A stretch of DNA of 64,000 nucleotides, taken from NCBI GenBank assembly GCA_016792625.1, contig JAEUKK010000001.1, forward strand, positions 1-64,000, written 5' to 3'. The translations under genes were made by a program, and so were the position numbers. Of the stretch, positions 1 through 8,775 are shown piece by piece. The stretch comes from Deltaproteobacteria bacterium. Lineage in GTDB: Bacteria; Myxococcota_A; UBA796; UBA2385. Each line of letters begins with the position of its first letter. The first letter of the stretch is position 1. The notes below the pieces were generated by a model. The model worked only from the letters and a program-made list of their open reading frames with translations, made no database searches and was not told the origin of the DNA.

Positions 1-2
1 AC

Positions 3-479
3 CTGCGCGACCTCCCCCTCGCAGAGCTGCGCCGGCACGTGAGCCTGGTGGGCGGGGTTGAGGTGATCGTCGGAAGCATCGCAGAGAACGTACAGTTGGG
101 CGACGCGACATCGAGCCGGGTGGACCTCCGCGAGGTGCTCGACACCGTCGGCCTGCTGGGCGCCGTCGCCCGGCTGCCCCAGGCGGCCGAGACCCAGCTC
201 TCGCCGACCGGCGCGCCCTTCTCCAGCGGCCAACAACGCCAGCTGATGGTGGCCCGGGCCCTCGCCGCGCGGCCGCGCTTGATCATCGTCGACGACGTGC
301 TCGACGGCCTCGGTCGCGCCACCCAAGCGCAGCTGGTGTCCGCGCTCTGCCCGCCCAGCCGCCCGTGGACCTTGGTGGTCCTCAGCCGCGACCCTGGGCT
401 CTCGGGGGACTTTGATCGGCGCTTGGAGCTCGAGGGCGGTCGGCTCGGCCCCGCCGCGCCTGCTGTGGAGGCCGCATGA
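3..479 (+). CDS. ABC transporter ATP-binding domain, 5'-truncated by window edge
   Basis: C-terminal part of an ABC ATPase, probably the ATPase/permease of a type I secretion system because HlyD-like and TolC-like genes follow without gaps. The reading frame is open to the left edge. Visible: a region resembling the segment before the Q-loop (LRDLPLAELRRHVSLVGG), a signature-like motif FSSGQQRQ in place of LSGGQRQ, and a Walker B-like IIVDDVLDGL. The residue after the Walker B Asp, normally the catalytic Glu, is Asp. The H-loop position reads VLSRDPG, without the usual His. The site therefore looks degenerate. Walker A and any membrane domain lie outside the window, so transport direction and activity cannot be judged. 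The stop overlaps the next start (ATGA). Confidence 0.85.
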   Translation: MRDLPLAELRRHVSLVGGVEVIVGSIAENVQLGDATSSRVDLREVLDTVGLLGAVARLPQAAETQLSPTGAPFSSGQQRQLMVARALAARPRLIIVDDVLDGLGRATQAQLVSALCPPSRPWTLVVLSRDPGLSGDFDRRLELEGGRLGPAAPAVEAA

Positions 480-1867
480 ACCCGGTCGGCGCCCGCGTGC
501 GCGACGTCTACGCCCCCCTGCCGGCGCTGCGGCAGGTCGAGGCCCCCCGACGCATCGGGCAGATCGCGCGGCTGTTGGTGGTGCTCTTTGGCGCGCTGCT
601 CGTCGGTCTCGCCGTCCTGCCCTGGCAGCAGACCGCGCCGGGCTCGGGGCGGGTCTTGGCCTGGGCCCCCGATGAGCGCAGCCAGTCCGTCGACGCGCCG
701 GTCTCGGGGCGGGTGGAGCGCTGGCTCGTCCGCGAGGGTGACCGCGTCGCCGCCGGTGACCCGATCGTCGAGCTGCGCGACAACGACCCCGAGCTGATGG
801 ACCGCATGCAGCGGGATCGCCTCACCCTCGAAGCCAGCCTCGAAGCCGCCCGCCTGCGCATCCAAGCCTATGAAGAGAAGCTGATCGCCACGAGCGAGGG
901 CGTGGACGCTGCCGAGTCGGCCGCCACCGCCAAGGTCGACGCCGCCCGCCAGAAGCGACTGGCCGAGCGCGACGGGCTCCTGGCCGAGGAGGCCGCGCTC
1001 GACGCCGCCCGGCTCAACCTCCACCGGACGCAGGCCTTGGCCGCCGAGGGCCTGAAGTCCACCTTTGACGTCGAGCAGGCCATCCTCCGCGAGCAGACCT
1101 CTGCGGCCAAGGTGCGCCAAGCCCAGGCCAAGGTCGAGGAGGCCGAGGCCAACCTGCGCAACGCAGAGGGCGAGCGGGCGAAGACCGTGCGCGAGGCCGA
1201 GGCCAAGGTCAGCGGGGTCGAGGGCGAGCTGCAGGACGCCTTGGCCAAAGAGGCCGCGGCCCGCAGCAAGCTCATCAGCATGGACACCAAGATGAGCCGC
1301 CAGCAGGCCCAGGCGGTGGTCGCGCCCCGGGCCGGGGTCATCCAGCGCCTGCTCGGCGGGCAGGGCGGCGAGCAGGTCAAGACCGGCGACAGCCTCGCCG
1401 TGCTCGTCCCTGACACCGACGAGATCGCCGTCGAGATCAAGGTCTCCGGGAACGACGTGCCGCTCATCACCCCCGGGCAGAAGGTCCGTCTGCAATTTGA
1501 GGGCTGGCCGGCCATCCAGTTCGCCGGCTGGCCGGGCGCGGCCATCGGCACCTTCGGCGGCACCGTCGCCTTCCTCGACCCCTCCGACGATGGCACCGGC
1601 AACTTCCGGGCCCTCATCATCCCCGATCCCGATGACGAGCCCTGGCCCGACCGGGTCTGGCTGCGGCAGGGGGCCCGCACCAAGGGCTGGGTGCTGCTCA
1701 GCGTCGTGCCGCTCGGCTTTGAGCTCTGGCGGCAGCTCAACGGCTTCCCGCCCTCGACCGAGGCCCCGGTCGGCGCCATCAAAGACACGAAGGGCGGAGG
1801 CAAAGCCAAGGGGGGCGACGCGTCCAAAGACAAGGGCGAAGCGGAGGTCGAGGCGGATGGGGACTGA
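476..1867 (+). CDS. HlyD-family membrane fusion protein (type I secretion adaptor)
   Basis: 463 aa. A short cytoplasmic N-terminus is followed by one membrane segment (about residues 29-48), a biotinyl-lipoyl-like half (around VDAPVSGRVERWLVREGD, about 71-105), a long Ala/Glu/Lys-rich coiled coil (about 110-280), the second lipoyl half (VVAPRAGVIQRLL) and a beta-barrel region. This is the standard HlyD order for a periplasmic adaptor bridging an inner-membrane ABC transporter and a TolC channel. The last 30 residues are a Lys/Gly/Asp-rich tail with no recognisable fold. The gene overlaps the ABC gene by 4 bp and the next gene by 11 bp, so the three are almost certainly cotranscribed. The substrate is not evident. 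Confidence 0.9.
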   Translation: MNPVGARVRDVYAPLPALRQVEAPRRIGQIARLLVVLFGALLVGLAVLPWQQTAPGSGRVLAWAPDERSQSVDAPVSGRVERWLVREGDRVAAGDPIVELRDNDPELMDRMQRDRLTLEASLEAARLRIQAYEEKLIATSEGVDAAESAATAKVDAARQKRLAERDGLLAEEAALDAARLNLHRTQALAAEGLKSTFDVEQAILREQTSAAKVRQAQAKVEEAEANLRNAEGERAKTVREAEAKVSGVEGELQDALAKEAAARSKLISMDTKMSRQQAQAVVAPRAGVIQRLLGGQGGEQVKTGDSLAVLVPDTDEIAVEIKVSGNDVPLITPGQKVRLQFEGWPAIQFAGWPGAAIGTFGGTVAFLDPSDDGTGNFRALIIPDPDDEPWPDRVWLRQGARTKGWVLLSVVPLGFELWRQLNGFPPSTEAPVGAIKDTKGGGKAKGGDASKDKGEAEVEADGD

Positions 1868-3251
1868 GCTGCTCCTGCTCCTGATCGGGCTCGCCTTCGG
1901 CGCCGAGACCATCGAGGAGGCCGCGCTGGTCGCTGTGCTCGACGATCGCCAGCCCATCGTGCAAGTGGCGCGGGCCGAGCTCGCGCGCGCGGCCGGCGCG
2001 CGGCTGGGCACGTCGGGCGCCTTCGACCTCAAGCTGAAGGGCAAGGCCGACAGCGCGGTGGCCGGCTACTACGATTGGTCTGCGGTCGAGATCGCCGCTG
2101 AGCAGCAGATCCCCGGCTGGGGCGCGCGGGTCGGCGCCGGCTACCGGGCCAGCGAGGGCGCCCTGCCCGTCTACTACGCGGAGCGCGAGACCGCCGTGCA
2201 GGGCGAAGTTTTCGCGAGCCTCAGCGTGCCGCTGCTCCGCGACGGCTTCACCGACGCCGGTCGGGCGGCGATCACCATGGCCGAGGCCGATCTGGGCGGC
2301 GCGGCGGCGCGGGCCCGGGCCCTGCAGGTGCAGCTTCAGCGCGAGGCCCTCGCCGCTTACTGGGGCTGGGTCGCCGCGGTCGCGAAGCTCGGGGTCGCCG
2401 AGGAGCAGGCGGCCCTGGCCGTGGCCCGCGACGCGGCGGTGCGGGCGCGGGTCAGCCAGGGCGACCTCCCGCCGGTCGCGGTCACCGACAACCAGCGCGC
2501 CCTTTTTGAGCGCCAGGCCGAGGTGGCCGCGCAGCGCCAAAAGGTGCAGCAGAGCGCCGCCAAGCTCAGCGTCTACTGGCGCGGCCCGGACGGCGCCCCG
2601 CGCAGCCCGGGGGTGGACGAGGCCCCTGCGCGCCCTGCGCCCCCCGACGGCGCGGCCCGCGCCACGGCGCTGATGGAGCGGCTGCCCAGCTTATTGGCCG
2701 CCCGACCCGAGATCACCGAGATTGACGCGCTGATCGAGCAACTCGACGCAGAGCTGCGCCTCGCGCGGGCCCAGCGCCTGCCCGGCCTCGACGTGGTGGG
2801 CTCGGCCGCCCGGGGCTTCGGTGGCGACGACAAGGCGCTCACCCAGCCCGAGCTGGTGCTGGGCCTGCGCCTCGACGCGCCAGCCCAGCAGCGCAAGGCC
2901 CGCGGCAAGCTCGATGAGCTCGAGGCCAAGCGCCTGTCTATCCAGCAGAAGCGCCGCTTGATGTTGGACAAAGCGGCGGCCGAGGCCCAGGGCGCCTTCG
3001 CGGCGGTCGAGGGCACGGCGGCGGCCTGGGCGCTGGCCCGGCAGGGCGCCGAGGCGGCCGAGGCCCTCGCGGTGGCCGAGCGCCGGCGTTTTGAGGCCGG
3101 CGACACCGACCTGCTCACGGTCTACTTGCGTGAGCAGGCGGCGGGGAAGGCGGCGGGTGAGGTGGCCGAGGCGCTGAGCGCCTGGCACGTCGCGCTCGCC
3201 GACCTCGACGCGGCGCTGGCGATCACCGCCGCGGCGCCCTTGCAGCCCTAA
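1857..3251 (+). CDS. TolC-like outer membrane efflux protein
   Basis: 464 aa from the ATG at 1857, which gives a signal peptide (MGTELLLLLIGLAFGAE). The frame is open further upstream, but that part overlaps hlyD and has no signal. The mature protein is mostly Ala/Glu/Arg-rich long helices in two similar halves, as in outer-membrane efflux proteins. It contains segments such as LSVPLLRDGFTDAGR and RRFEAGDTDLLTVYLRE, typical of the family. It should form the outer-membrane channel for the ABC/HlyD pair upstream. It is last in its operon: a GC-rich hairpin follows at 3255-3272 and the next gene is convergent. Confidence 0.88.
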   Translation: MGTELLLLLIGLAFGAETIEEAALVAVLDDRQPIVQVARAELARAAGARLGTSGAFDLKLKGKADSAVAGYYDWSAVEIAAEQQIPGWGARVGAGYRASEGALPVYYAERETAVQGEVFASLSVPLLRDGFTDAGRAAITMAEADLGGAAARARALQVQLQREALAAYWGWVAAVAKLGVAEEQAALAVARDAAVRARVSQGDLPPVAVTDNQRALFERQAEVAAQRQKVQQSAAKLSVYWRGPDGAPRSPGVDEAPARPAPPDGAARATALMERLPSLLAARPEITEIDALIEQLDAELRLARAQRLPGLDVVGSAARGFGGDDKALTQPELVLGLRLDAPAQQRKARGKLDELEAKRLSIQQKRRLMLDKAAAEAQGAFAAVEGTAAAWALARQGAEAAEALAVAERRRFEAGDTDLLTVYLREQAAGKAAGEVAEALSAWHVALADLDAALAITAAAPLQP

Positions 3252-3254
3252 GCG

Positions 3255-3272
3255 GCGGGCCGCCGGGCCCGC
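3255..3272. terminator. Hairpin between convergent genes
   Basis: A perfect 7-bp inverted repeat, GCGGGCC-gccg-GGCCCGC, fills the 21-bp gap between the TolC-like gene and the convergent glycosyltransferase-like gene. No T-tract follows on either strand, so it is a candidate bidirectional or Rho-assisted terminator only. Confidence 0.45.
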
Positions 3273-5768
3273 TCAGCGCAGCTGCAGGGTCGGCGGGTAG
3301 AGCGGGCCGAAGGGGGCGGGCGGCTGTTCGAAGAGGTGGATGGTCACCGCCACGCCATCTTCGTGAACCGGCCGACCCAGCGCGCGCAGCGCCGCGTCGC
3401 GCGGGCCGTCGCCGGTCGGGCCGAGCGCCACCGCAGAGGTGGCCGCGGCGAGCTGGGCCACGGCCTCGGCGTCGACCGGCTGGTCGACGAGCAGGACCTG
3501 CAGGGCCCAACCGTCGCCCATGGTCGACTCCCAGGCCGCGCCGAGCGCCGCGGCGGCCTCGTCGGGGTCGCCGTCCTGGTCGACGTCGAAGCGGACGACC
3601 AGCACGGTGTCTTCGCGGTTGGCGATCGCCCGACCGTACTGCTCGAACATGTGCTCGACCGCGCCCGCCGCCTGCCAGTCGGGCCAGACGAGCAGCCGGT
3701 AGGTGGCCTCGGTGTCCAGGGGCAGCGGCGTGACCCCCCCGGTGAAGCGGGTGGCCCAGCCCTCAGGCTGCTCGAGCGGGGTGCCGACCGCGGCGGCGGC
3801 GCCCTCGAGGGCCGGATCGGGCTCATTCGCCCCGAGGATGTAGCCGTCCGCGCTGGCCAAGAGGCGCAGCAGCTCGCCGGGGCGGCTGGTCCGCTCGGCG
3901 ACCTGCACGTCGGCCCAGCCGCCGCGGGGGCCCGCGCGCAGCCGGCTGGTCAGCTCCATGACGCCCGCGCGGAGGGTCTCGGCGCTGAGCCCGCCCGCGT
4001 CGGGATCGGCGAGCAGCAGCAGGGTGGTGTCGTCGTTGGGGCCGAAGTGGAAGAGGTAGTGGGCCAGCGGGTGCAGCCAGCCCATCTCTTCGCCCGCCAG
4101 CGGCCGCGCGACGAAGAGCGTGCCGCAGCGGCCGGGCAGGGTGAGCGGCTGGCGGCGCAGCAGCGCGGGGAAGCCGTCGACCTCGAGCGCGCGCAGGCCG
4201 GCGAGGCGCCCACGGGCCTCGGCGAGGCGGTCGAGGTGGCGGAGCAGCTGGCTGACCCGTCGGCCGGCGTCTTCACCGAAGGCGGCCCAGTCTTCGCCAA
4301 AAGGCTGGAGCGCCGCGGTCTCTACGGCGCCGAGCCCGAGGACGGCCCGGCGCACCAGGGCCGCGGACGCGCCTTGCCGTTCGAGCAGGCCCTCAAGCTC
4401 GGCGGCCCGCAGCTCGTGGAGCCCGGCCGCGTCGAGCGCCGCGGGGTTGCGGGCCATCACCAGCACGCCGTCGCGGGCCCGCGCCTCGGTGGCTGCGACG
4501 TGGGCGTCGATGGAGAGCGCGCCCTGGCGGATGCTGCGCGCCTCGGGCAAGGCCAGCGCCTCGTAGCCGAACTCGGCCACGCGCCAGCCGAGGTCCTGTC
4601 CCACCAAGGCTTCGAGATCCACGCCGAAACCACCGACCAGCAGGGCAGCTTCGGGGGTGAAGCTCGTGTTGTACAGCTCGAGGGACTGGGCCGGGCGCAG
4701 GGGGATGGCCTCAAGATCGTTGTAGCTGGCCGCCGGCTCGAGGCCCTCGAGGGCCAGGGTCAGGGCCGACTCGTCTTCGCTGGCCGGGGCCTCACGGCTG
4801 CCCACCACGAAGATCCGCTGGTCGGGCCGCTCGCGGTGCGCGCGGATGTGGCGCTCGGCGCTGTCGGGCAGGGCGAGCGCGTCGGGCGCGAAGGTCCACA
4901 GCAGGACGCCCACCGCGGCCTCAAGGCCGGCCTGGAGCAGCGCGCCGGCAGAGGCGCTCGGCATGGGCAGGCGGCGGAGCGGGACGGCGGTGGACACGCC
5001 ATCGAGCCACTCGTTGCCCCCAGCGTCGGGGACGATGATCTCGTAGAGCCCGATCGGGAGGGTCTGGCGGCAGAGGCTGTTGAGCGCGGCGCCGAGGCCG
5101 CGGCTGCCGTCTGCGGGCACGACCACGCTCAGCCAGGGCTGACCGAGGTCGTAGTCGACGTTGTGGGCGTGAAGCAGGTGCAGGTCGGCCGCGCGGCTGA
5201 GCCGGCCCAAGGCGAAGCGGTCGGCGCTCACCCGGAACAGGGCCTCGGGCAGCACCGCGGCCCGGCCGGCGCGCACCGCGTCGCGGAGCAGCACGAACAA
5301 GGTGGGGTGGAAGGCGAGGAGCGGGCTCTCGGCCAGGGCGGCGGTGCGCACCACGACGCCGTCCTCGGCGCACTGGGGCGGCTTGTCGCCGTCTTGGGCC
5401 GGATCGATCACCCAGGCCACGCGGCCGTTCGCGCCGGTCACGGCGAAGCGGCTCATCACCACGTCGATCTCGTCGGTGATCGCCGCTTGGGCCAGCGCGA
5501 GCCCGCGGGGGTCGAAGGCGGCCTCGTCGCTGCGGATCGCGACCAGCGCGGGGAGCGAGGGGATCAGCGCGCGGAGCGCCGGGCCGAGCGCGCCGCCCGG
5601 CGCGGTGAAGACAGGTGCGCCCACCGCGGCCTCGCCGAGCGCGCCGCTGAGGTCCACGATGGTGACCCCGCCCGCGTGGGGCGTGGCCGCGGCGACGGCG
5701 GCGCTCAGGCCGGCGCGAGGCCCGCCGTTGTGCACGATAATCACGTGAATGTCAGTGTTCTGCGACAC
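3273..5768 (-). CDS. Large GT-A-like (family 2-like) glycosyltransferase-related protein
   Basis: 831 aa, cytosolic, no signal or membrane segment. It appears to consist of several Rossmann-like units. The N-terminal one starts with HVIIVHNGGPRAG. The central one (about residue 210 on) begins LSVVVPADGSRGLGAALNSL with IIVPDAGGNEWLDG, the beta-1/alpha-1 pattern of family 2 glycosyltransferases in which an Asp-rich loop binds nucleotide sugar. A C-terminal part has YRLLVWPDW and DTVLVVRFDVDQDGDPDEAA and resembles modules in large family 2 plus family 4 proteins. Classical DXD and C-terminal catalytic motifs are not clear, so activity is uncertain. It could act in exopolysaccharide or glycoprotein synthesis; the convergent type I secretion operon gives no further clue. 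Confidence 0.55.
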   Translation of the reverse strand: MSQNTDIHVIIVHNGGPRAGLSAAVAAATPHAGGVTIVDLSGALGEAAVGAPVFTAPGGALGPALRALIPSLPALVAIRSDEAAFDPRGLALAQAAITDEIDVVMSRFAVTGANGRVAWVIDPAQDGDKPPQCAEDGVVVRTAALAESPLLAFHPTLFVLLRDAVRAGRAAVLPEALFRVSADRFALGRLSRAADLHLLHAHNVDYDLGQPWLSVVVPADGSRGLGAALNSLCRQTLPIGLYEIIVPDAGGNEWLDGVSTAVPLRRLPMPSASAGALLQAGLEAAVGVLLWTFAPDALALPDSAERHIRAHRERPDQRIFVVGSREAPASEDESALTLALEGLEPAASYNDLEAIPLRPAQSLELYNTSFTPEAALLVGGFGVDLEALVGQDLGWRVAEFGYEALALPEARSIRQGALSIDAHVAATEARARDGVLVMARNPAALDAAGLHELRAAELEGLLERQGASAALVRRAVLGLGAVETAALQPFGEDWAAFGEDAGRRVSQLLRHLDRLAEARGRLAGLRALEVDGFPALLRRQPLTLPGRCGTLFVARPLAGEEMGWLHPLAHYLFHFGPNDDTTLLLLADPDAGGLSAETLRAGVMELTSRLRAGPRGGWADVQVAERTSRPGELLRLLASADGYILGANEPDPALEGAAAAVGTPLEQPEGWATRFTGGVTPLPLDTEATYRLLVWPDWQAAGAVEHMFEQYGRAIANREDTVLVVRFDVDQDGDPDEAAAALGAAWESTMGDGWALQVLLVDQPVDAEAVAQLAAATSAVALGPTGDGPRDAALRALGRPVHEDGVAVTIHLFEQPPAPFGPLYPPTLQLR

Positions 5769-5804
5769 AGCGACTCCGAAGTAGGGCGAGGAAGGGGGGC
5801 GCGC

Positions 5805-6167
5805 TCAGGAGAGGAGCTGCGTGAGCAGGTTGTAGGTCTCGCTCTCTTCGGGGCTGATCTCGCCGTCCACCGCGATCATCTCGAGCACCAAGCTGAGCAG
5901 GAGCTGGCGGTGCTCCTGTGGCACGTCGAGGGGGTCGATCTCGTCGGGGTTGGGCGGGCTCTGCAGCCACGCCTCGACCTGCGCGGACTCTTCGCCGTCG
6001 AGCCCGCAGCGCTGGATGATGCGGGCGACCAGCTCGCGCTCGGCCGGCTTGACCGTGAAGTCAGCCCAAGCGAAGGCGCAGACGAACTTCAGCAGCTGAA
6101 GGCGATCCTCGACGCTCAGCGTGGCAATGGCGGCGGGCGAGGTCTGCGGTGCGGCGTCGGCGGTCAT
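5805..6167 (-). CDS. TerB-like (tellurite resistance B family) helical protein
   Basis: 120 aa from the ATG at 6167, which has a GGAG element 6-9 bases upstream; the frame is open above it but looks non-coding. The protein is an all-helical bundle with the TerB signature: LLKFVCAFAWADFTVKPAE near the start and LVLEMIAVDGEISPEESE near the end, each with the acidic AxADG/AVDGE-type turn thought to bind metal in the family. TerB-like domains occur in tellurite/stress clusters and in many unrelated bacterial proteins. No ter genes are nearby, so no specific role can be assigned. It lies 36 bp upstream of the glycosyltransferase-like gene and may be cotranscribed with it. Confidence 0.75.
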   Translation of the reverse strand: MTADAAPQTSPAAIATLSVEDRLQLLKFVCAFAWADFTVKPAERELVARIIQRCGLDGEESAQVEAWLQSPPNPDEIDPLDVPQEHRQLLLSLVLEMIAVDGEISPEESETYNLLTQLLS

Positions 6168-6343
6168 CGGGGTGCTCCGGGTGTGCGGTGGGCCGACCCG
6201 CCATGGTGCGGGCCGCCGGTCTCGGCGCGGAGCATAGCAGCGCCCCGCGCTCGACCCCCTGATCCACCGCAGGGATGACGCGCAGCACGCCATCCTCGGC
6301 CCAAAGCCGCCGAGCGGCTCATGGGCGCGGCGGTCGGCGCGCC

Positions 6344-7525
6344 TCAGCCCAGCCGGCGCCGCTGCGCGATGATCTCGGCCCGCAGCTCGGCGATGTCAGC
6401 GTCTTGGTCGGCCGTCCACCGCACGCTGGGGTCGCTCTCGATGTGCCACTTCTCGAAGGCGAGGCGGATGAGCAGGCGGTCGAGGGTGCGGTGCCGCCAC
6501 CAGTGCAGGGGGCCGCGGAGAAAGAACCGCAAGAAGCTGAAGAAGGCGCGCTTGCGCGCCGGCACCAAGCGCCTGATCTCGTCAGGGTGGACCACCTCAG
6601 CCGGCTCGGCGCCGAGCTGCGTGCGGACCACCCGGTTCTCGTGGAACCAAGACAACAAGCCCGAGAGCCCGAGGAGGGCCATGAACGGGCTCTGCAGGAC
6701 GAGGATGGCCACAGGCAAGCCGACGAGGATGACCTCGGCGTCGGACTCGGCGCCGACCGCGCCGACCACCGGGCCGACGAAGGTGTTCCACATGAAGTGG
6801 GCGAACATCCCCATGCCCCAGAAGGTGGGGATGAAGAGCCAACGCAACACACCGCGTCGCGCGATGCGAAACAGGCCGAAACCCATGCCGGTGAGGCCAG
6901 TATAGCAGACGTGGCTCGACAGGCCGTTGAGCACCCCTCGAAGGAAGCTGAGCTTCAGCATCCCCTCGGTGCCGCCGCCCCCGCTCGCGGCGTTGACGTA
7001 GTACATGATGTTCTCGAGCCAGGCGAAGCCCAAGCCCACCACTGCGCCGTAGATCATCCCGTCGAGCACATGGTCGAAGTGGCGGCGGAACAACACAAAA
7101 ATAAACAGGACCGCCGCGCCTTTGGTCAGCTCTTCAATGAACGGCGCGGACATCGACGCGGTGAGCTGCTCGGCGATGCGGGGGTCGGCGATAAAGCCGC
7201 TGGCCAACAAGCCCACCGTCGTGTTCACGACCAGCGAGATCGCCGTGGCGACCACCGCGCCCCACAAGAAGGCCGTGCCGATCAAGAAGAGCGGGTTGCG
7301 CCGGTTGCGGTCGGTCCAGATGAGGAGCGCGCCGTAGGGCCCGGCCGTGGCGGTCGCGAGCACCACCGCGAGCAAGAAGACCCAAGGGCCCTGCGCGAAG
7401 CTGAGCGCGTTGACGAAGGCCGAGAACAACAGGCAGGCCGCGAAGAAGGCCAGCAACATGGCCATGCAGCCATAGCGCAGGATCCAGCGGTCGGGGCGGC
7501 GGTGCAGCGCGGGTGCCTGGGCCAC
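6344..7525 (-). CDS. PrsW-family intramembrane metalloprotease
   Basis: 393 aa with about eight membrane segments. Family motifs are present in order: APFIEELTKG (the EExxK helix), HVLDGMIYGAVVGLGFAWLE, and two His-containing helices (SSHVCYTGLTGMGFG and FAHFMWN). In characterised PrsW proteins these Glu and His residues form a metal site and the enzyme makes the site-1 cut in an anti-sigma factor. About 120 C-terminal residues are soluble and charged. No anti-sigma or sigma gene is adjacent, so the substrate is unknown. Start is GTG at 7525 with GGAG upstream. A TACACC element lies at 7560-7565 on this strand. Confidence 0.85.
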   Translation of the reverse strand: MAQAPALHRRPDRWILRYGCMAMLLAFFAACLLFSAFVNALSFAQGPWVFLLAVVLATATAGPYGALLIWTDRNRRNPLFLIGTAFLWGAVVATAISLVVNTTVGLLASGFIADPRIAEQLTASMSAPFIEELTKGAAVLFIFVLFRRHFDHVLDGMIYGAVVGLGFAWLENIMYYVNAASGGGGTEGMLKLSFLRGVLNGLSSHVCYTGLTGMGFGLFRIARRGVLRWLFIPTFWGMGMFAHFMWNTFVGPVVGAVGAESDAEVILVGLPVAILVLQSPFMALLGLSGLLSWFHENRVVRTQLGAEPAEVVHPDEIRRLVPARKRAFFSFLRFFLRGPLHWWRHRTLDRLLIRLAFEKWHIESDPSVRWTADQDADIAELRAEIIAQRRRLG

Positions 7526-7676
7526 GGGTGCTCCACAGATCGAGGGGAGGGGCTGCTCCGGTGTAGCACCGATGGCCCTGGGCGCGCCCCTGAAGGCCGC
7601 AGAGCGCTGACCCGCAGGCCGATGTCGGCGGGCGTGGCCGAGGGTGGGCTGCCTCGCGGCGCGGGCCCCGCCGGGC

Positions 7677-7682
7677 TACCCT
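7677..7682 (+). promoter_or_regulatory. Putative -10 box placing the histidine kinase on a leaderless mRNA
   Basis: TACCCT ends 6 bases before the ATG at 7689, and no Shine-Dalgarno sequence is visible. If this is the -10 element, transcription would start at or next to the A of the start codon. No good -35 hexamer is seen 16-18 bp upstream. Confidence 0.4.
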
Positions 7683-7688
7683 GCGGCC

Positions 7689-8651
7689 ATGGCCTTGTTT
7701 CCCATGCGCTCGATCAAAGTGCCCATCGTGATGGGCGTGATCGCGGTGCCGTTGACCATCGCGGTCCTCGTGGGGTGGATCCTCGTCCTCGTCCGCAACC
7801 CGGGCGTGAGCGAGCAGGTCGCGACCCACACCTGGCTGCTCGTGGCCGGCATCCTCAGCCTCGCGGTCATCTTGACCGTGCTGGTGTTGTTCTCGGTCTT
7901 TTTGTCCCGCGAGATCCGCGAGAGCCAGCGTCAAGAGCGCTTCATCGACTCGGTGACCCACGAGCTGAAGAGCCCGCTGGCCGCGCTCAAGCTCTTCGTT
8001 GAGACGCTGGACCGGCGCGACCTCGACCCGCAGCAGCGGTCGAAGGTCTACCGCATGATGCTCGAAGACATCGACCGGCTCGGCGCTTTCATCGACGACG
8101 TCCTGCAGTCGAGCCGGGTCGGCTACGTCGGCGACCGCGCATTTGAGCGGGTGCTGATCGCCGAGCTGGCCGAGCGGGCCGCTGATCGGGTGCGCCAGCG
8201 CCACAGCGTGAGCGCCGAGCAGCTGCGCGTCTCGGTCGAGCCGGCGGGGCTCGAGGTGGTCAGCGACCCCACGGGCCTTGAGACCGTGCTGCGCAACCTG
8301 CTCGACAACGCGGTCAAGTACAGCGACAAGGATGTGTCGGTCGTCCTTCGCGTCGAGCGCAGCCGGCGCGACCGGGTGCGTTTTGAGGTCAGCGATCGCG
8401 GGATCGGCATCCCGCCTGAGCACCTCAAGCGGGTCTTCGAGCGCTTCTACCGGGTGCCCGACGAGGGCGTGAAGCTCCGGCGGGGCACGGGGCTCGGCCT
8501 CTACGTCGCCGCCACGATCGTGCACAACCTGGGCGGTCGTCTGGCGGCCGCATCGGCGGGCGCCGGCACGGGCACCACCATGCGTTTTGAGCTGCCGCCG
8601 CGGGCGCTCTCACCTCAAGGTCGGACCGCCTCGGCCGGTCCGTCGACCTGA
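7689..8651 (+). CDS. Membrane sensor histidine kinase
   Basis: 320 aa. Two membrane segments (about residues 8-30 and 45-70) enclose only a very short periplasmic loop, and no HAMP or PAS domain is visible. It probably senses a membrane or intracellular signal, or a partner protein. The kinase core follows: HisKA with the phospho-accepting His91 in FIDSVTHELKSPLAAL, then an ATPase domain with N box NLLDNAVKYS, G1 box DRGIGIPPEHL, F box FERFYRV and G2 box GTGLGLYVA. The OmpR-type regulator starts 124 bp downstream on the same strand, so the two form a two-component system. The ATG at 7689 is chosen because coding character and the first membrane helix begin there. Confidence 0.9.
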   Translation: MALFPMRSIKVPIVMGVIAVPLTIAVLVGWILVLVRNPGVSEQVATHTWLLVAGILSLAVILTVLVLFSVFLSREIRESQRQERFIDSVTHELKSPLAALKLFVETLDRRDLDPQQRSKVYRMMLEDIDRLGAFIDDVLQSSRVGYVGDRAFERVLIAELAERAADRVRQRHSVSAEQLRVSVEPAGLEVVSDPTGLETVLRNLLDNAVKYSDKDVSVVLRVERSRRDRVRFEVSDRGIGIPPEHLKRVFERFYRVPDEGVKLRRGTGLGLYVAATIVHNLGGRLAAASAGAGTGTTMRFELPPRALSPQGRTASAGPST

Positions 8652-8775
8652 GCCCGGGCCCGGGGGCTACGCTCGGCGGGCCCTGTGCGCGCCCTGCCAC
8701 CGGCCACCGCTCGGCCGACCCTCGCTTCACCCTTCCCGCCTCATCGTCGCCTGCGCCCACACCCCAGAGGCACCC

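Noticed and set aside
3336..6278. 980-residue plus-strand open frame
   Set aside because: It lies antisense to the glycosyltransferase-like and TerB genes; long antisense frames are expected at this GC content, and its translation is low-complexity Arg/Gly/Ala/Glu with no domain.
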